Notes: generated from the letters alone by a model not told the origin. Shown: positions 9,501-17,029, counted from the first letter of the stretch. The stretch is DNA of 51,059 nt from an uncultured Lachnospiraceae bacterium (GCA_947178125.1 CAMWXB010000024.1:1-51059), one strand, 5' to 3'. Numbers and translations are program-made.

Positions 9501-11126
9501 AAGATAGACTGTCGTCGATGTAACGATTTCCTCTCTGATCGCATCAATCGGCGGGTTCGTCACCTGTGCAAAAAGCTGTTTAAAGTAATGGAACAGCGGA
9601 TGATGCGCCTTGGAAAGCACCGGTATCGGCGTATCGACTCCCATCGCCGCGATTGCCTCTGCGCCGTTCTTTGCCATCGGCAGAATACTGCTTTTTAATT
9701 CTTCATAAGTATAGCCGAATGCTTTCTGCATCCGTTTTCTCTCTTCGTCCGTAAATTCCGGCACGCGCTGGTTCGGTATCTTCAACTCTTTTAACGCCAC
9801 AAGATTCGTATCCAGCCATTCGCCGTAGGGCTGCGCGGACGCATATGTTTCTTTCAGTTCATCATCGTCTATTACCCGTCCCTGCACCATATCGACAAGC
9901 AACATCTTTCCTGGATGCAGCCTCTCTTTGATGACGATTTTCGCCGGCTCGATATCCAGCACACCCACTTCGGACGAAAGAATCAACGTATCATCATCCG
10001 TGATCATATACCGGGAAGGCCGTAGACCGTTTCGGTCAAGCACAGCTCCCATGATATCCCCGTCTGAAAAAAGGATGGAAGCCGGGCCGTCCCATGGCTC
10101 CATCATCGTCGCATAATACTGGTAAAAATCTTTCTTCTTCTGAGACATGGTCTTATTATTTTCCCATGGCTCCGGAATGGTGATCATGACCGCCAACGGC
10201 AGTGGCATTCCGCTCATCACAAGAAACTCCAGTGTATTATCTAACATCGCTGAATCGGAACCGGACGCACTGACTGCCGGAAGGACTTTGTGAAGCTGTC
10301 CGGCAAGATGCTCGGACTCCATTGTCTCCTCCCGTGCCAGCATTTTATCCGCATTACCGCGGATGGTATTGATTTCGCCGTTATGTACGATAAAGCGGTT
10401 CGGGTGCGCGCGCTCCCAGCTCGGATTCGTATTCGTGGAAAAACGGGAATGCACGATGGCGAGTGCGGATTCAAAGTCTTTATCCTGCAAATCCTTGAAA
10501 AAGGTGCGGAGCTGTCCAACCAGGAACATTCCCTTATAGACGATCGTCCTGCTGGACAGAGACACAACATAGGTCACATCCGTGGACTGCTCAAAAGTCC
10601 TTCTTAATATATAAAGCTTTCTGTCAAACTCAAGTCCTTTCGCAATACCTGCCGGCTTTGCCACGAACGCCTGCATGATACAGGGCATACACTCGACCGC
10701 TTTATGACCGAGCACAGAAGAATTGGTCGGTACCGTCCGCCAGCCCAGAAACTGCAGTCCTTCCTTTTCCGCAATAATCTCAAACATTTTCTTCGCCTGA
10801 TTGCGCTGCAGTTCATCCTGCGGGAAGAAAAAGGCGCCAACGCCGTATTCTCTCTCTCCGCCGAGCTGTATACCGAGTTCTGCCGCAGCCCTGACCATAA
10901 ATTTATGGGGAATCTGCGTCAGGATACCGACACCGTCACCGGTCTTCCCTTCCGCATCCTTTCCGGCCCTGTGCTCCAGATTCTCAACGATCTTCAAGGC
11001 ATTTTCCACCGTGGCGCGGCTCTTGTGCCCTTTAATATTGACACAGGCACCGATGCCGCAGTTGTCATGTTCAAATTCCATCCGATGAAGGGGAGACCTC
11101 GGAACAGTTAATTTTGCATCAAACAT
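6579..11126 (-). CDS. gltB: Glutamate synthase large subunit
   Basis: A full-length GltB of 1515 residues. A short propeptide precedes Cys23 of NCGIG, the nucleophile of the class II glutamine amidotransferase domain (to about residue 400). The central and FMN synthase domains follow, with the flavin/substrate block SGEGGEDKER and PGEGGHLPGGKVYPW. The [3Fe-4S] motif CVMMRVCNLDTC (C-x5-C-x4-C) sits near residue 1120, and a C-terminal glycine-rich beta-helix (GxxxG repeats such as GNVALYGATSGKA) ends the chain. ATG 11126 follows AAGGAG at nine bases; the longer open frame starts at TTG 11153. Co-transcribed with gltD. The upstream hairpin 11194-11235 suggests control by attenuation. Confidence 0.96.
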   Translation of the reverse strand: MFDAKLTVPRSPLHRMEFEHDNCGIGACVNIKGHKSRATVENALKIVENLEHRAGKDAEGKTGDGVGILTQIPHKFMVRAAAELGIQLGGEREYGVGAFFFPQDELQRNQAKKMFEIIAEKEGLQFLGWRTVPTNSSVLGHKAVECMPCIMQAFVAKPAGIAKGLEFDRKLYILRRTFEQSTDVTYVVSLSSRTIVYKGMFLVGQLRTFFKDLQDKDFESALAIVHSRFSTNTNPSWERAHPNRFIVHNGEINTIRGNADKMLAREETMESEHLAGQLHKVLPAVSASGSDSAMLDNTLEFLVMSGMPLPLAVMITIPEPWENNKTMSQKKKDFYQYYATMMEPWDGPASILFSDGDIMGAVLDRNGLRPSRYMITDDDTLILSSEVGVLDIEPAKIVIKERLHPGKMLLVDMVQGRVIDDDELKETYASAQPYGEWLDTNLVALKELKIPNQRVPEFTDEERKRMQKAFGYTYEELKSSILPMAKNGAEAIAAMGVDTPIPVLSKAHHPLFHYFKQLFAQVTNPPIDAIREEIVTSTTVYLGKDGNLLEEKPENCNMLKVRNPILTNTDLLKIKNMKSEGFKVEVVPITYYKNTSLEKAIDRLFVEVDRAFRGGVNILILSDRGVDENRVAIPSLLAVSALQQHLVNTKKRTSVAIVLESAEPREVHHFATLLGFGASAINPYLAQESIRELINNHMLDKDYYAAVNDYNDAILHGIVKIASKMGISTIQSYQGSKIFEAIGIDKEVINKYFTNTVCRVGGITLKDIEKEVDALHSMAFDPLGLSTDLALDNPGHHQMRSGADEHLYNPETIHLLQESTRRGDYEMFKQYTKAVNSEESVKALRGLMDFNYAKKPLPIEEVESVDTIVTRFKTGAMSYGSISKEAHETMAIAMNRLHGKSNSGEGGEDKERLTPGADGLNRCSAIKQVASGRFGVTSEYLNSAQEIQIKMAQGAKPGEGGHLPGGKVYPWIAKTRHSTAGVSLISPPPHHDIYSIEDLAQLIYDLKNANKRARISVKLVSEAGVGTVAAGVAKAGAQVILVSGYDGGTGAAPRSSIHNAGLPWELGLAETHQTLIQNGLRNKVRVETDGKLMSGRDVAIAAILGAEEFGFATAPLVTMGCVMMRVCNLDTCPVGVATQNPELRKRFKGKPEYVENFMRFIAQELREYMALLGIRTVDELVGRTDLLKRKENLPDRLQKIDLSLILSNPYEKCQEKVIFDPKQVYDFGLEKTLDEKVLLKQLSKAMESGQKRSLEVDVSNTDRTFGTILGSEVTRKFGDTLQEDTYRILCNGSGGQSFGAFIPKGLTLELVGDSNDYFGKGLSGGKLIVYPPKGSRFKQDENIIIGNVALYGATSGKAFINGVAGERFCVRNSGALAVVEGVGDHGCEYMTGGRVVVLGSIGKNFAAGMSGGIAYVLDENNDLYTKVNKEMVSSYEMTSKYDVLELKEMIKEHVAYTNSVKGKEILDHFGEYLPKFKKIIPHDYERMLKLIVQMEEKGLSAEQAQIEAFYEAQDF

Positions 11127-11193
11127 AAGATATATCTCCTTTCTTATGATCAAATGATCGAAATATGCTTATCTGCGTGTGATAAAGAACAAC

Positions 11194-11235
11194 AAAAAAA
11201 TCGCAAAGTGCTCCCTTTGAGGCGCTCCTTTGCGA
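11194..11235 (-). terminator. Terminator-type hairpin in the gltB leader (possible attenuator)
   Basis: On the minus strand TCGCAAAG pairs perfectly with CTTTGCGA (11228-11235 with 11201-11208), inner CCT/AGG and GC/GC pairs extend it, and seven T follow. A promoter-like pair sits directly upstream (11249-11277), so transcription would enter this stem within about ten bases. It may be a gltB attenuator, or simply the terminator of the CPBP gene 115 bases upstream. Confidence 0.7.
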
Positions 11236-11248
11236 CTAAACTATTGAT

Positions 11249-11277
11249 ACTATACACCTATTTTTCCAAGTTGTAAA
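11249..11277 (-). promoter_or_regulatory. Candidate gltBD promoter
   Basis: TTTACA (11277-11272), 17-bp spacer, TATAGT (11254-11249) on the minus strand. If used, the hairpin at 11194-11235 is the first thing transcribed. Confidence 0.5.
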
Positions 11278-11350
11278 TAAAGATTTTTTTCAGAATTGTC
11301 TGATTATTCAAAAACTCGCCATTTCCCGCACAAATTTTCAGATAATTTTA

Positions 11351-12265
11351 TTATTTTTCTTTACATCCGCGAAAGGAATCACGGAAGTGCAGAAAAAGCA
11401 GTAACATAACAGAAATACCTGCTAAAAGAATCCCTTTCTGCCAGGTAATGAACCATTCATACAGAACCGTACTTCCCGTAATCACATATACGGAAATATT
11501 GGCAGCCGCATGAAAAAGAAATGCGTATAAAAAATCACCACATTTTTCATAAGTATAAGCAATCAGCATTCCCATCAGGAATCCATAAGCCGCCTGTACG
11601 GTATTGCCATGATAAAGACCGAAAAGCAAGGCCGAAAGCACAAGCGATAACGCGGCGGAAATCATTTTCTTCATTCTGTTATAAAGGATACCGCGAAATA
11701 CAATTTCTTCCGCAAGCGGAGATACCACACCATATAAGAAGAGTCCAATCGGAAAGAAAACGCCGTACTGATGTGCCGCAACCTGACTGTAAGATGCCGA
11801 GTTTTCCGTCAGACGAAAGGAAATGAATAAAATATTGATTGCTATCGAACTTGCAAAAGCAAGTGTTATTGTAATAAGGATGCGGAACAACGTCCTCACC
11901 ATCCCGGCATTGCAAACGTTATTATTTACTTTGTTATTGTTTATTTCATGACAGTTGTTTTTATCCTTTTTCTTTTCATAATTACATTTGTTATCGTTCT
12001 TTACCTCACGCCGGAAATCTGAAAACATTGGCAGGATTCCTGCCAGCATGGCAATCCCGCCGATAATCGCATTCACGGTTGCTTTCTGCTCCGCGAATAA
12101 AGTTTCTACCGCTCCGCCGGCCTTCTGTACGGTTATAGTGACTAAATAGGTCAACAACACAACCGTTATGAAACGGATAATATAATAAATTAAAAACGGC
12201 TGTAAAATCATTCCAACCGTTCCTAAATTCTTGCTATGCTTTATATCTTCCCTTTTTTCAGCCAT
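11351..12265 (-). CDS. CPBP family intramembrane metalloprotease
   Basis: A 304-residue multi-spanning membrane protein of the CAAX-protease/bacteriocin-processing (CPBP) family. The three signature motifs are present: SPLAEEIVFRG at 182-192 (the EExxxR metal-binding and catalytic glutamates), the FGLYHGN histidine at 219 and the FHAAAN histidine at 252. The substrate is unknown. Residues about 88-119 form a hydrophilic insertion very rich in Asn, Lys and Cys, encoded by AT-rich DNA with repeated TTGTTATT-like words, between two membrane segments. ATG 12265 overlaps the stop of the upstream fusion gene by eight bases (ATGGCTGA), so the two are translationally coupled. Confidence 0.88.
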   Translation of the reverse strand: MAEKREDIKHSKNLGTVGMILQPFLIYYIIRFITVVLLTYLVTITVQKAGGAVETLFAEQKATVNAIIGGIAMLAGILPMFSDFRREVKNDNKCNYEKKKDKNNCHEINNNKVNNNVCNAGMVRTLFRILITITLAFASSIAINILFISFRLTENSASYSQVAAHQYGVFFPIGLFLYGVVSPLAEEIVFRGILYNRMKKMISAALSLVLSALLFGLYHGNTVQAAYGFLMGMLIAYTYEKCGDFLYAFLFHAAANISVYVITGSTVLYEWFITWQKGILLAGISVMLLLFLHFRDSFRGCKEK

Positions 12266-13943
12266 TTAACAGTTCCTCTAATTCCGCCACGGTATCCACA
12301 ATATAATCCGCTCCGGCCTCCTCCAGTTCACCGGGTAAGGCGTATCCAAAGGTAACGCCTACACTGACCAGATTGGACAATTTTGCTCCCTGAATATCGA
12401 ACTTCCTGTCACCTATCATGACAATCCTGTCATTATCCTCTATTTCTGCCATTTGACGCAGCTGTCGCAACGCTTCTTCAACGACCTCTTCCTTTCTGGC
12501 ACGGGTTCCATCCAATTCGCTTCCAACAATGACATCAAAATAACACTCAATATCAAAATGTGCCAAAATCTTTTGAACAAACACCGTCGGTTTGCTGGAT
12601 GCGACTGCCAGCGTTTTACCCGCCTGTTTCAAATGGGCGAGCATCTTCGCAACACCCGGATAAATTTCATTCTCGAACAGTCCAATCGTGCTGAACCTTT
12701 CCCGATAATAGCCAATTGCTTCCGCAGCCTTCTTTTCGTCGAAACCGTAAAATTCCTGAAAACTGTCCGCAAGCGGCGGCCCGATAAAAGGCTCCAGCTT
12801 ATTTAAATCCGGTTCTTCAATACCGAATTTGCGCAGGGCATGCTGCACACAGCTCGTAATGCCGATTTTCGGGTCGGTCAGCGTGCCGTCCAGATCAAAC
12901 AGAAGATATTGAAACTGCCCCGTCTTTTCCGGTTTTTTATAAAAAACGTCCCTTATCTTTCTCATTTCCCTCCAGACATTATCACCGTAATTACTCACCA
13001 GAACAGAAATCATCCCATTATTCGGATTATATTCCGAGATAAAACTGACGCCCGGATCACAACCTTGAAAATACGCATAGTCCCTGCCATTCGGATTATC
13101 AATGATCCACATGCCGTAGCCATAATAGCCTTCTTCTGCGTCAATGCCATCTCCACTCTGCTTGCTGAGCATTTCCGAAACAAGCGCTTCTGAAATCAGA
13201 TTTCCCTCCAGTAAATTGTTCCAGAAACGAACGATATCTTCTACCGTAATAAATGCCCCGCCTGCACCCGTGCCTTTTGCATCAACAGAAAATATATTGG
13301 TGCGGTAATCATCCGTATCGGCACAATAAATATAGTTATTGGCACATTTGGCCGGAAGCTTATCCAATTCATAATATCCTGTTGATTCCATTCCACATAC
13401 ATCGAAAATATACTTCTTCAGGTATTGGTCAAAATACATGCCGGTAACTTTTTCGATTATCATTGCAAGCAATACATAACCAGAGTTATTATACTGGAAT
13501 TTCTCACCTTTCGGGTACATCATCGGCTTATTGATAAATAACGGAAGCAGGTCACTGTTATGCCTGATTTTGTAATTGGGATAATCTATCCATAATTCTT
13601 CATACTCGTCCATCGTGCTTTCATCAAAATAATCGGGAACCCCCGATGTATGATTTAAAAGCTGTCTGACGGTAACGTCCTTATCAATATCATTTAACGG
13701 AATATCAAATAACACTTCTAATGTATCATCAAGCCTGATTTTTCCCCGCTCGACCAACTGCAGAATGCCTACTGCGATAAATACTTTTCCTGCTGATGCA
13801 CTTGCAAATTTCGTTTCTATCGTATTGGGGATTTCATTCGGTAAATCTGCAAATCCCCATTCCCGTTCATATAAAACCTTGTCCTTTTGAAGAATATAGA
13901 TGTTTCCTCTAAAGTTTTGATCAAATATTTCCTGAATCTCCAT
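12258..13943 (-). CDS. Serine hydrolase (beta-lactamase family) fused to a HAD phosphatase
   Basis: A single 561-residue chain. Residues 1 to about 335 are a class C beta-lactamase/penicillin-binding-type hydrolase: SxxK nucleophile motif S50-A-G-K53, HTSG at 98-101 and the tyrosine motif YNN at 151-153. Residues about 345-561 are a haloacid-dehalogenase phosphatase of the phosphoglycolate/beta-phosphoglucomutase type: DLDGT nucleophile at 350-354, SSKP (motif II) and the MIGDRKFD acid pair (motif IV). No signal peptide is visible, so the hydrolase half appears cytosolic, unlike secreted beta-lactamases. Both halves keep their catalytic residues. ATG 13943 has GAAAGG 11 bases upstream. It is coupled to the CPBP gene downstream. 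Substrates unknown. Confidence 0.88.
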   Translation of the reverse strand: MEIQEIFDQNFRGNIYILQKDKVLYEREWGFADLPNEIPNTIETKFASASAGKVFIAVGILQLVERGKIRLDDTLEVLFDIPLNDIDKDVTVRQLLNHTSGVPDYFDESTMDEYEELWIDYPNYKIRHNSDLLPLFINKPMMYPKGEKFQYNNSGYVLLAMIIEKVTGMYFDQYLKKYIFDVCGMESTGYYELDKLPAKCANNYIYCADTDDYRTNIFSVDAKGTGAGGAFITVEDIVRFWNNLLEGNLISEALVSEMLSKQSGDGIDAEEGYYGYGMWIIDNPNGRDYAYFQGCDPGVSFISEYNPNNGMISVLVSNYGDNVWREMRKIRDVFYKKPEKTGQFQYLLFDLDGTLTDPKIGITSCVQHALRKFGIEEPDLNKLEPFIGPPLADSFQEFYGFDEKKAAEAIGYYRERFSTIGLFENEIYPGVAKMLAHLKQAGKTLAVASSKPTVFVQKILAHFDIECYFDVIVGSELDGTRARKEEVVEEALRQLRQMAEIEDNDRIVMIGDRKFDIQGAKLSNLVSVGVTFGYALPGELEEAGADYIVDTVAELEELLNG

Positions 13944-13963
13944 TGAAGACCTGTCCTTTCAAG

Positions 13964-14854
13964 TTAAAACGCCTTCCTGATAAACGTCAGCCCGATGGGA
14001 TACGGTCCGGTATGCACCCCAATCGTCGCACCGATCTGGAACAGCTCCATGTCCCGAATGCCGCTATACTGCTTTAAGTCCGAGAGCAGCATCTCGCGGA
14101 AAGAAACCGCTTCCTCATAATCATATCCATAGCCGATGTTAAAGGCATAATCATCCGGATTTTCTCCGATTTTCTCAAAATGCTTTCTACACAGGGAGAC
14201 CAGCGTCTTTTTTCCTTTTTCCCGGTTCCGGAAAATGCCGGCCGGAAAGATTTCTCCCTCTTTTAAAATAATCAACGGCTTGATTGCCAGACTTTTGACC
14301 GCCGCGCCCATCACTTTTCCGATACGGCCGCCGTGTATCAGATAATCAAAGCTTCCTACTGTAAAAATAATGCGGCCCGTCGGCAGAATTTCTTTCGTAC
14401 GCTTCACTGTATCCTCAAAACTCCATCCCGCTTGCTGCATCCGACAGACTTCCAGCACAAGAAGGCCCTGGAGTACGGTATCCACCGTGGTATCCAGCAC
14501 TTCTATCCTGACATCCGGGTATTTTTCAAGAAGCATTTCCTTTGCATTCATCGCCGAATTGTAGGAACCGCTGAATTTGGTCGTGATGCAGAGACAGAGG
14601 ATATCTTTGCCCGCTGCCGCATATTCTTCGAATACATCCAGATAATCCTGCACCGAGGGCATGGAAGACTTCGGAAAGCATTCCGCATTATCGACCATCC
14701 GCTGATAAAATTCCCGGACCGATACTTCCTCTATTTCTTTCTCATATGTCTTATCATCAAAGGATACATAAAACGGTACGACCCTGACGCCCTCTTTCGC
14801 GGCGCGCTCCGTTCCGAGATCACAGGAACCGTCTGAAATAATCTGAAATGCCAT
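13964..14854 (-). CDS. DegV family fatty-acid-binding protein
   Basis: A 296-residue DegV/EDD-fold protein. The N-terminal ISDGSCDLG, the SSMPSVQDYLD block near residue 80, TTKFSGSYNSAMNA near 113 and HGGRIGKV near 175 are family hallmarks. DegV (FakB-type) proteins hold a fatty acid for phosphorylation by FakA, but no fakA-like gene is nearby, so the role in lipid uptake is inference from the family. The start ATG 14854 matches usual N-termini; an in-frame ATG at 14866 follows AGAAAGG by one base. The region upstream carries the recurring hairpin/AGAAAGGCATGGT element. Confidence 0.9.
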   Translation of the reverse strand: MAFQIISDGSCDLGTERAAKEGVRVVPFYVSFDDKTYEKEIEEVSVREFYQRMVDNAECFPKSSMPSVQDYLDVFEEYAAAGKDILCLCITTKFSGSYNSAMNAKEMLLEKYPDVRIEVLDTTVDTVLQGLLVLEVCRMQQAGWSFEDTVKRTKEILPTGRIIFTVGSFDYLIHGGRIGKVMGAAVKSLAIKPLIILKEGEIFPAGIFRNREKGKKTLVSLCRKHFEKIGENPDDYAFNIGYGYDYEEAVSFREMLLSDLKQYSGIRDMELFQIGATIGVHTGPYPIGLTFIRKAF

Positions 14855-14860
14855 AATAAT

Positions 14861-14940
14861 AACCATGCCTTTCTCATAGCCTGCGATATTTGGGTCACAG
14901 ACCCAAATTCGCGATTGAAAAATCTCTGATTTTTCAATTT
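14861..14940 (-). repeat. Recurring leader element: AGAAAGGCATGGT motif plus two hairpins (degV copy)
   Basis: On the minus strand two hairpins come just before the ribosome site: one with arms GATTTTTC/GAAAAATC (14913-14939) and one with TTTGGGTC/GACCCAAA around ACA (14889-14907), joined by CGCGAATTT. After CGCAGGCTATG comes AGAAAGGCATGGTTATT and the start codon. Closely related sequence occurs upstream of clpP (31831-31895) and the flavin reductase (39921-39955). Confidence 0.6.
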
Positions 14941-15062
14941 ATCACCTATTTTTTTATACTTTCTGATGTAGTTTTTAAAACTATATACTATTATAACAAT
15001 ATTATGACAATAGTCAAGGCTCCTACGTTATATCATGAATTATTTTCACGATTACCTGAAGT

Positions 15063-15830
15063 TCACTCCCCCTGTATCTCATAAGCCGTATACTCGTGGT
15101 CAAAATGATACCCCAGCTTTTCCGCCAGCGCCACCGACCAGAGATTCTGCGCATCCCAGCTCGGATACAGACCTCTGTCAAGGCACTCCAGAATGAGCCT
15201 TGCACCGCATACCGTTGCAAGTCCCTTTCTGCGAAATTCCATCTTCGTATCGATTTCAATCTCAATCCCGCCGGAATAAACGGAATAAGAAGAAGCGCCA
15301 GCGACGGGCACACCGTCCTTCAAAGCAGCAACCCCCAATCCCATCTTTCGATAAGCCGGCCAGTCGGCGAACTGGGATACGAAATCCCTGCACCAGTTCT
15401 CCTTCCGGCAATATCCGTAAATTTCCTCATCGATCAGGCTGAGTGTATATTCCGGGGAAAGCTGTCCGACAATCTCCTGTAATCTGCTCCGGTCAAAAAC
15501 ATCCGGCTCCTTTTTGATGGCATAGCGCAGAACCTTCTTTGCCCTGTCCCCGAAACAGTCCTCTATCACGTCCGCCCATTGCCGGTTCTGCGGCACGGCA
15601 ATGATAAAATCCTGCTTACACCAATCCGGTCTATATGCCGCCAGTTCCCGATTCGGCGCCCCGGCGAAAAAACAGAAGTCACCTAAAACCGCCACCGCAG
15701 AAAGCGGTTCCTTTTTATCATCCACATAAAGCCGGCCCATAACGCCCTGTAAACAGGACCAGATCAGGGACTCTTCCCAGCCGGCAAAAAGCGCTTCCAC
15801 ATACTTATCAGCCTCTGTCTCATATATCAT
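15063..15830 (-). CDS. GNAT acetyltransferase (zwittermicin-resistance-like, PF12746)
   Basis: A 255-residue protein. The C-terminal half has the acetyl-CoA-binding pattern of GNAT enzymes, EIEIDTKMEFRRKGLATVCGARLILECL, followed by the YPSWDAQNLWSVALAEKLGY block typical of the GNAT_acetyltran family. The N-terminal half (LIWSCLQGVMGRLYVDD, then FFAGAP) is also characteristic of this subgroup. Acceptor substrate unknown. The ATG at 15830 has AGGAGAGGAAG just upstream; the open frame extends to 15974 without a better start. It has no obvious operon partner; the degV gene follows after about 200 bases. Confidence 0.85.
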   Translation of the reverse strand: MIYETEADKYVEALFAGWEESLIWSCLQGVMGRLYVDDKKEPLSAVAVLGDFCFFAGAPNRELAAYRPDWCKQDFIIAVPQNRQWADVIEDCFGDRAKKVLRYAIKKEPDVFDRSRLQEIVGQLSPEYTLSLIDEEIYGYCRKENWCRDFVSQFADWPAYRKMGLGVAALKDGVPVAGASSYSVYSGGIEIEIDTKMEFRRKGLATVCGARLILECLDRGLYPSWDAQNLWSVALAEKLGYHFDHEYTAYEIQGE

Positions 15831-15967
15831 TTGTCTTCCTCTCCTTTCTGTTTCCTCAATCATTTTACCGCAAAATCCATGATTTGTGTTTTTCTTTCTC
15901 ATAATTTTAACCTGTGATATAAAAAGTCTCAATAAAAATTTCCGATATAAAATTCTGAAAGTCCTGC

Positions 15968-15996
15968 TTGACAATATAACACATTGCCTTTAGTAT
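15968..15996 (+). promoter_or_regulatory. Promoter of the thiT leader
   Basis: TTGACA (15968-15973), a 17-bp spacer and TAGTAT (15991-15996). The first copy of the 31-bp tandem repeat begins at the end of this -10. Confidence 0.5.
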
Positions 15997-16057
15997 AATA
16001 GAAGTGTCTTCAATGGAAGCCACATCTAATAGAAGTGTCTCCAATGGGAGCCACATC
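15996..16057 (+). repeat. Two tandem copies of a 31-bp hairpin-forming unit
   Basis: Copies at 15996-16026 and 16027-16057 differ at two positions. Each holds a hairpin: GTGTCTTCAATGGAAGCCAC (16004-16023) and GTGTCTCCAATGGGAGCCAC (16035-16054). The two differences restore pairing with each other (a T-A pair becomes C-G). The stretch 15831-16112 contains no gene; besides this repeat it holds the thiT promoter. Confidence 0.85.
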
Positions 16058-16112
16058 TAATAAAAAACAGCAGAAAACACAAAAACGCGTCTTCTGCCGT
16101 CAAAAATATCAT

Positions 16113-16238
16113 AAGTAACTCGCCAGGGGAGCACATCGCTGAGATTGGAACATCCTGCGGCCCGGCATTCGCCGTTACGCATGTTCCTAACCCTCACTAC
16201 TTGAACCGGATAATACCGGCGGAAGGAGGCACAGTTTT
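16113..16238 (+). ncRNA. TPP riboswitch (THI element)
   Basis: The conserved thi-box segments are present in order: CAGGGGAGC (16125-16133), GCTGAGA (16138-16144), AACCCTCACTACTTGAACC (about 16189-16207) and GGATAATACCGGCGGAAGGA (16208-16227). AACT/AGTT and GCC/GGC close the outer stem. It binds thiamine pyrophosphate in the nascent RNA. The gene it precedes encodes the thiamine transporter ThiT, which fits repression by TPP. Confidence 0.95.
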
Positions 16239-16294
16239 CACGGACAGATTATAATAACATTTGTTATATATCCTTCTGTGAACAGGATGTTGTC

Positions 16295-16324
16295 CCTCCT
16301 CGCGCACACGAAGGAGGTTTTTTT
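16295..16324 (+). promoter_or_regulatory. Riboswitch expression platform: hairpin over the thiT ribosome site
   Basis: CCTCCT (16295-16300) pairs with AGGAGG (16312-16317), the thiT Shine-Dalgarno sequence, and seven T follow before ATG 16325. The same stem can therefore hide the ribosome site and look like a terminator. An upstream GGACA (16241-16245) can pair with TGTCC (16291-16295), a possible competing structure. Confidence 0.7.
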
Positions 16325-17014
16325 ATGTCACTATTTTTAAATCAGGAGGATGGTTACTATTCTCTGACGACCACGGGCGCGATCGCCTTCGTCGTCATCA
16401 TCGCCGTACTGGTCATTCTGACCGCATTTTTTAGAAAGAAGGAAAATGATGAAACGACGAACGCTAAAACATTTTCAGCCAGACAGCTTGTATTTTCTGC
16501 CGCGGCGCTGGCGCTCGGCTTCGTCACTTCCTATGTCAAGATCATCGATATGCCATGGGGCGGTTCCGTCACCCTTTGTTCCATGCTCTTCGTCACGCTG
16601 ATCGGCTACTGGTTCGGTCCGAAAATCGGCCTGACTGCCGGCTTTGCTTACGGCATCCTGCAGTTCTTACAGGACGGCGGCGGTTTCATCCTCTCCCCGT
16701 TCCAGGTCCTCATGGACTATATATTCGCTTTTGCGGCGCTTGGTCTGTCCGGCTTCTTTTCCCATAAAAAGAACGGCCTGGTCAAAGGCTATCTTTTTGC
16801 AACCTTTGTCAGGGGACTTTTCCACACAATCGGCGGCTATTTGTACTGGATGGAATACATGCCGGAATCGTTCCCCAAATCATTATCATTCCTCTATCCT
16901 TTCGCTTACAACTATTCTTATCTTCTCGCAGAAGCATTTATAACGGTTGTGATTTTATCGTTTCCCCCTGTCAAAAACGCCATGACAAGGATCAAAATAC
17001 TCGCGACGGAATAA
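16325..17014 (+). CDS. thiT: Energy-coupled thiamine transporter ThiT (ECF S component)
   Basis: A 229-residue membrane protein with about six hydrophobic segments. The core from residue 55 (ALALGFVTSYVKI, then MPWGGSVTLCSMLFVTLIGYWFG) is the ThiT signature. It is followed by GFAYGILQFLQ, LMDYIFAFAALGLSGFF and GLFHTIGGYLYWMEYMP, whose aromatic and acidic residues line the thiamine site in this family. It captures thiamine and works with a shared ECF energising module encoded elsewhere. The N-terminus carries an extra hydrophobic segment (residues 17-40). Controlled by the TPP riboswitch immediately upstream; no co-transcribed thiamine gene is seen. Confidence 0.95.
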   Translation: MSLFLNQEDGYYSLTTTGAIAFVVIIAVLVILTAFFRKKENDETTNAKTFSARQLVFSAAALALGFVTSYVKIIDMPWGGSVTLCSMLFVTLIGYWFGPKIGLTAGFAYGILQFLQDGGGFILSPFQVLMDYIFAFAALGLSGFFSHKKNGLVKGYLFATFVRGLFHTIGGYLYWMEYMPESFPKSLSFLYPFAYNYSYLLAEAFITVVILSFPPVKNAMTRIKILATE

Positions 17015-17029
17015 ATCATAATTTAACGC

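Noticed and set aside
16062..16097. Minus-strand terminator-like hairpin GCAGAA/TTCTGC followed by six T
   Set aside because: It is antisense to the thiT leader and no minus-strand gene reads into it; possibly chance or part of the leader fold.
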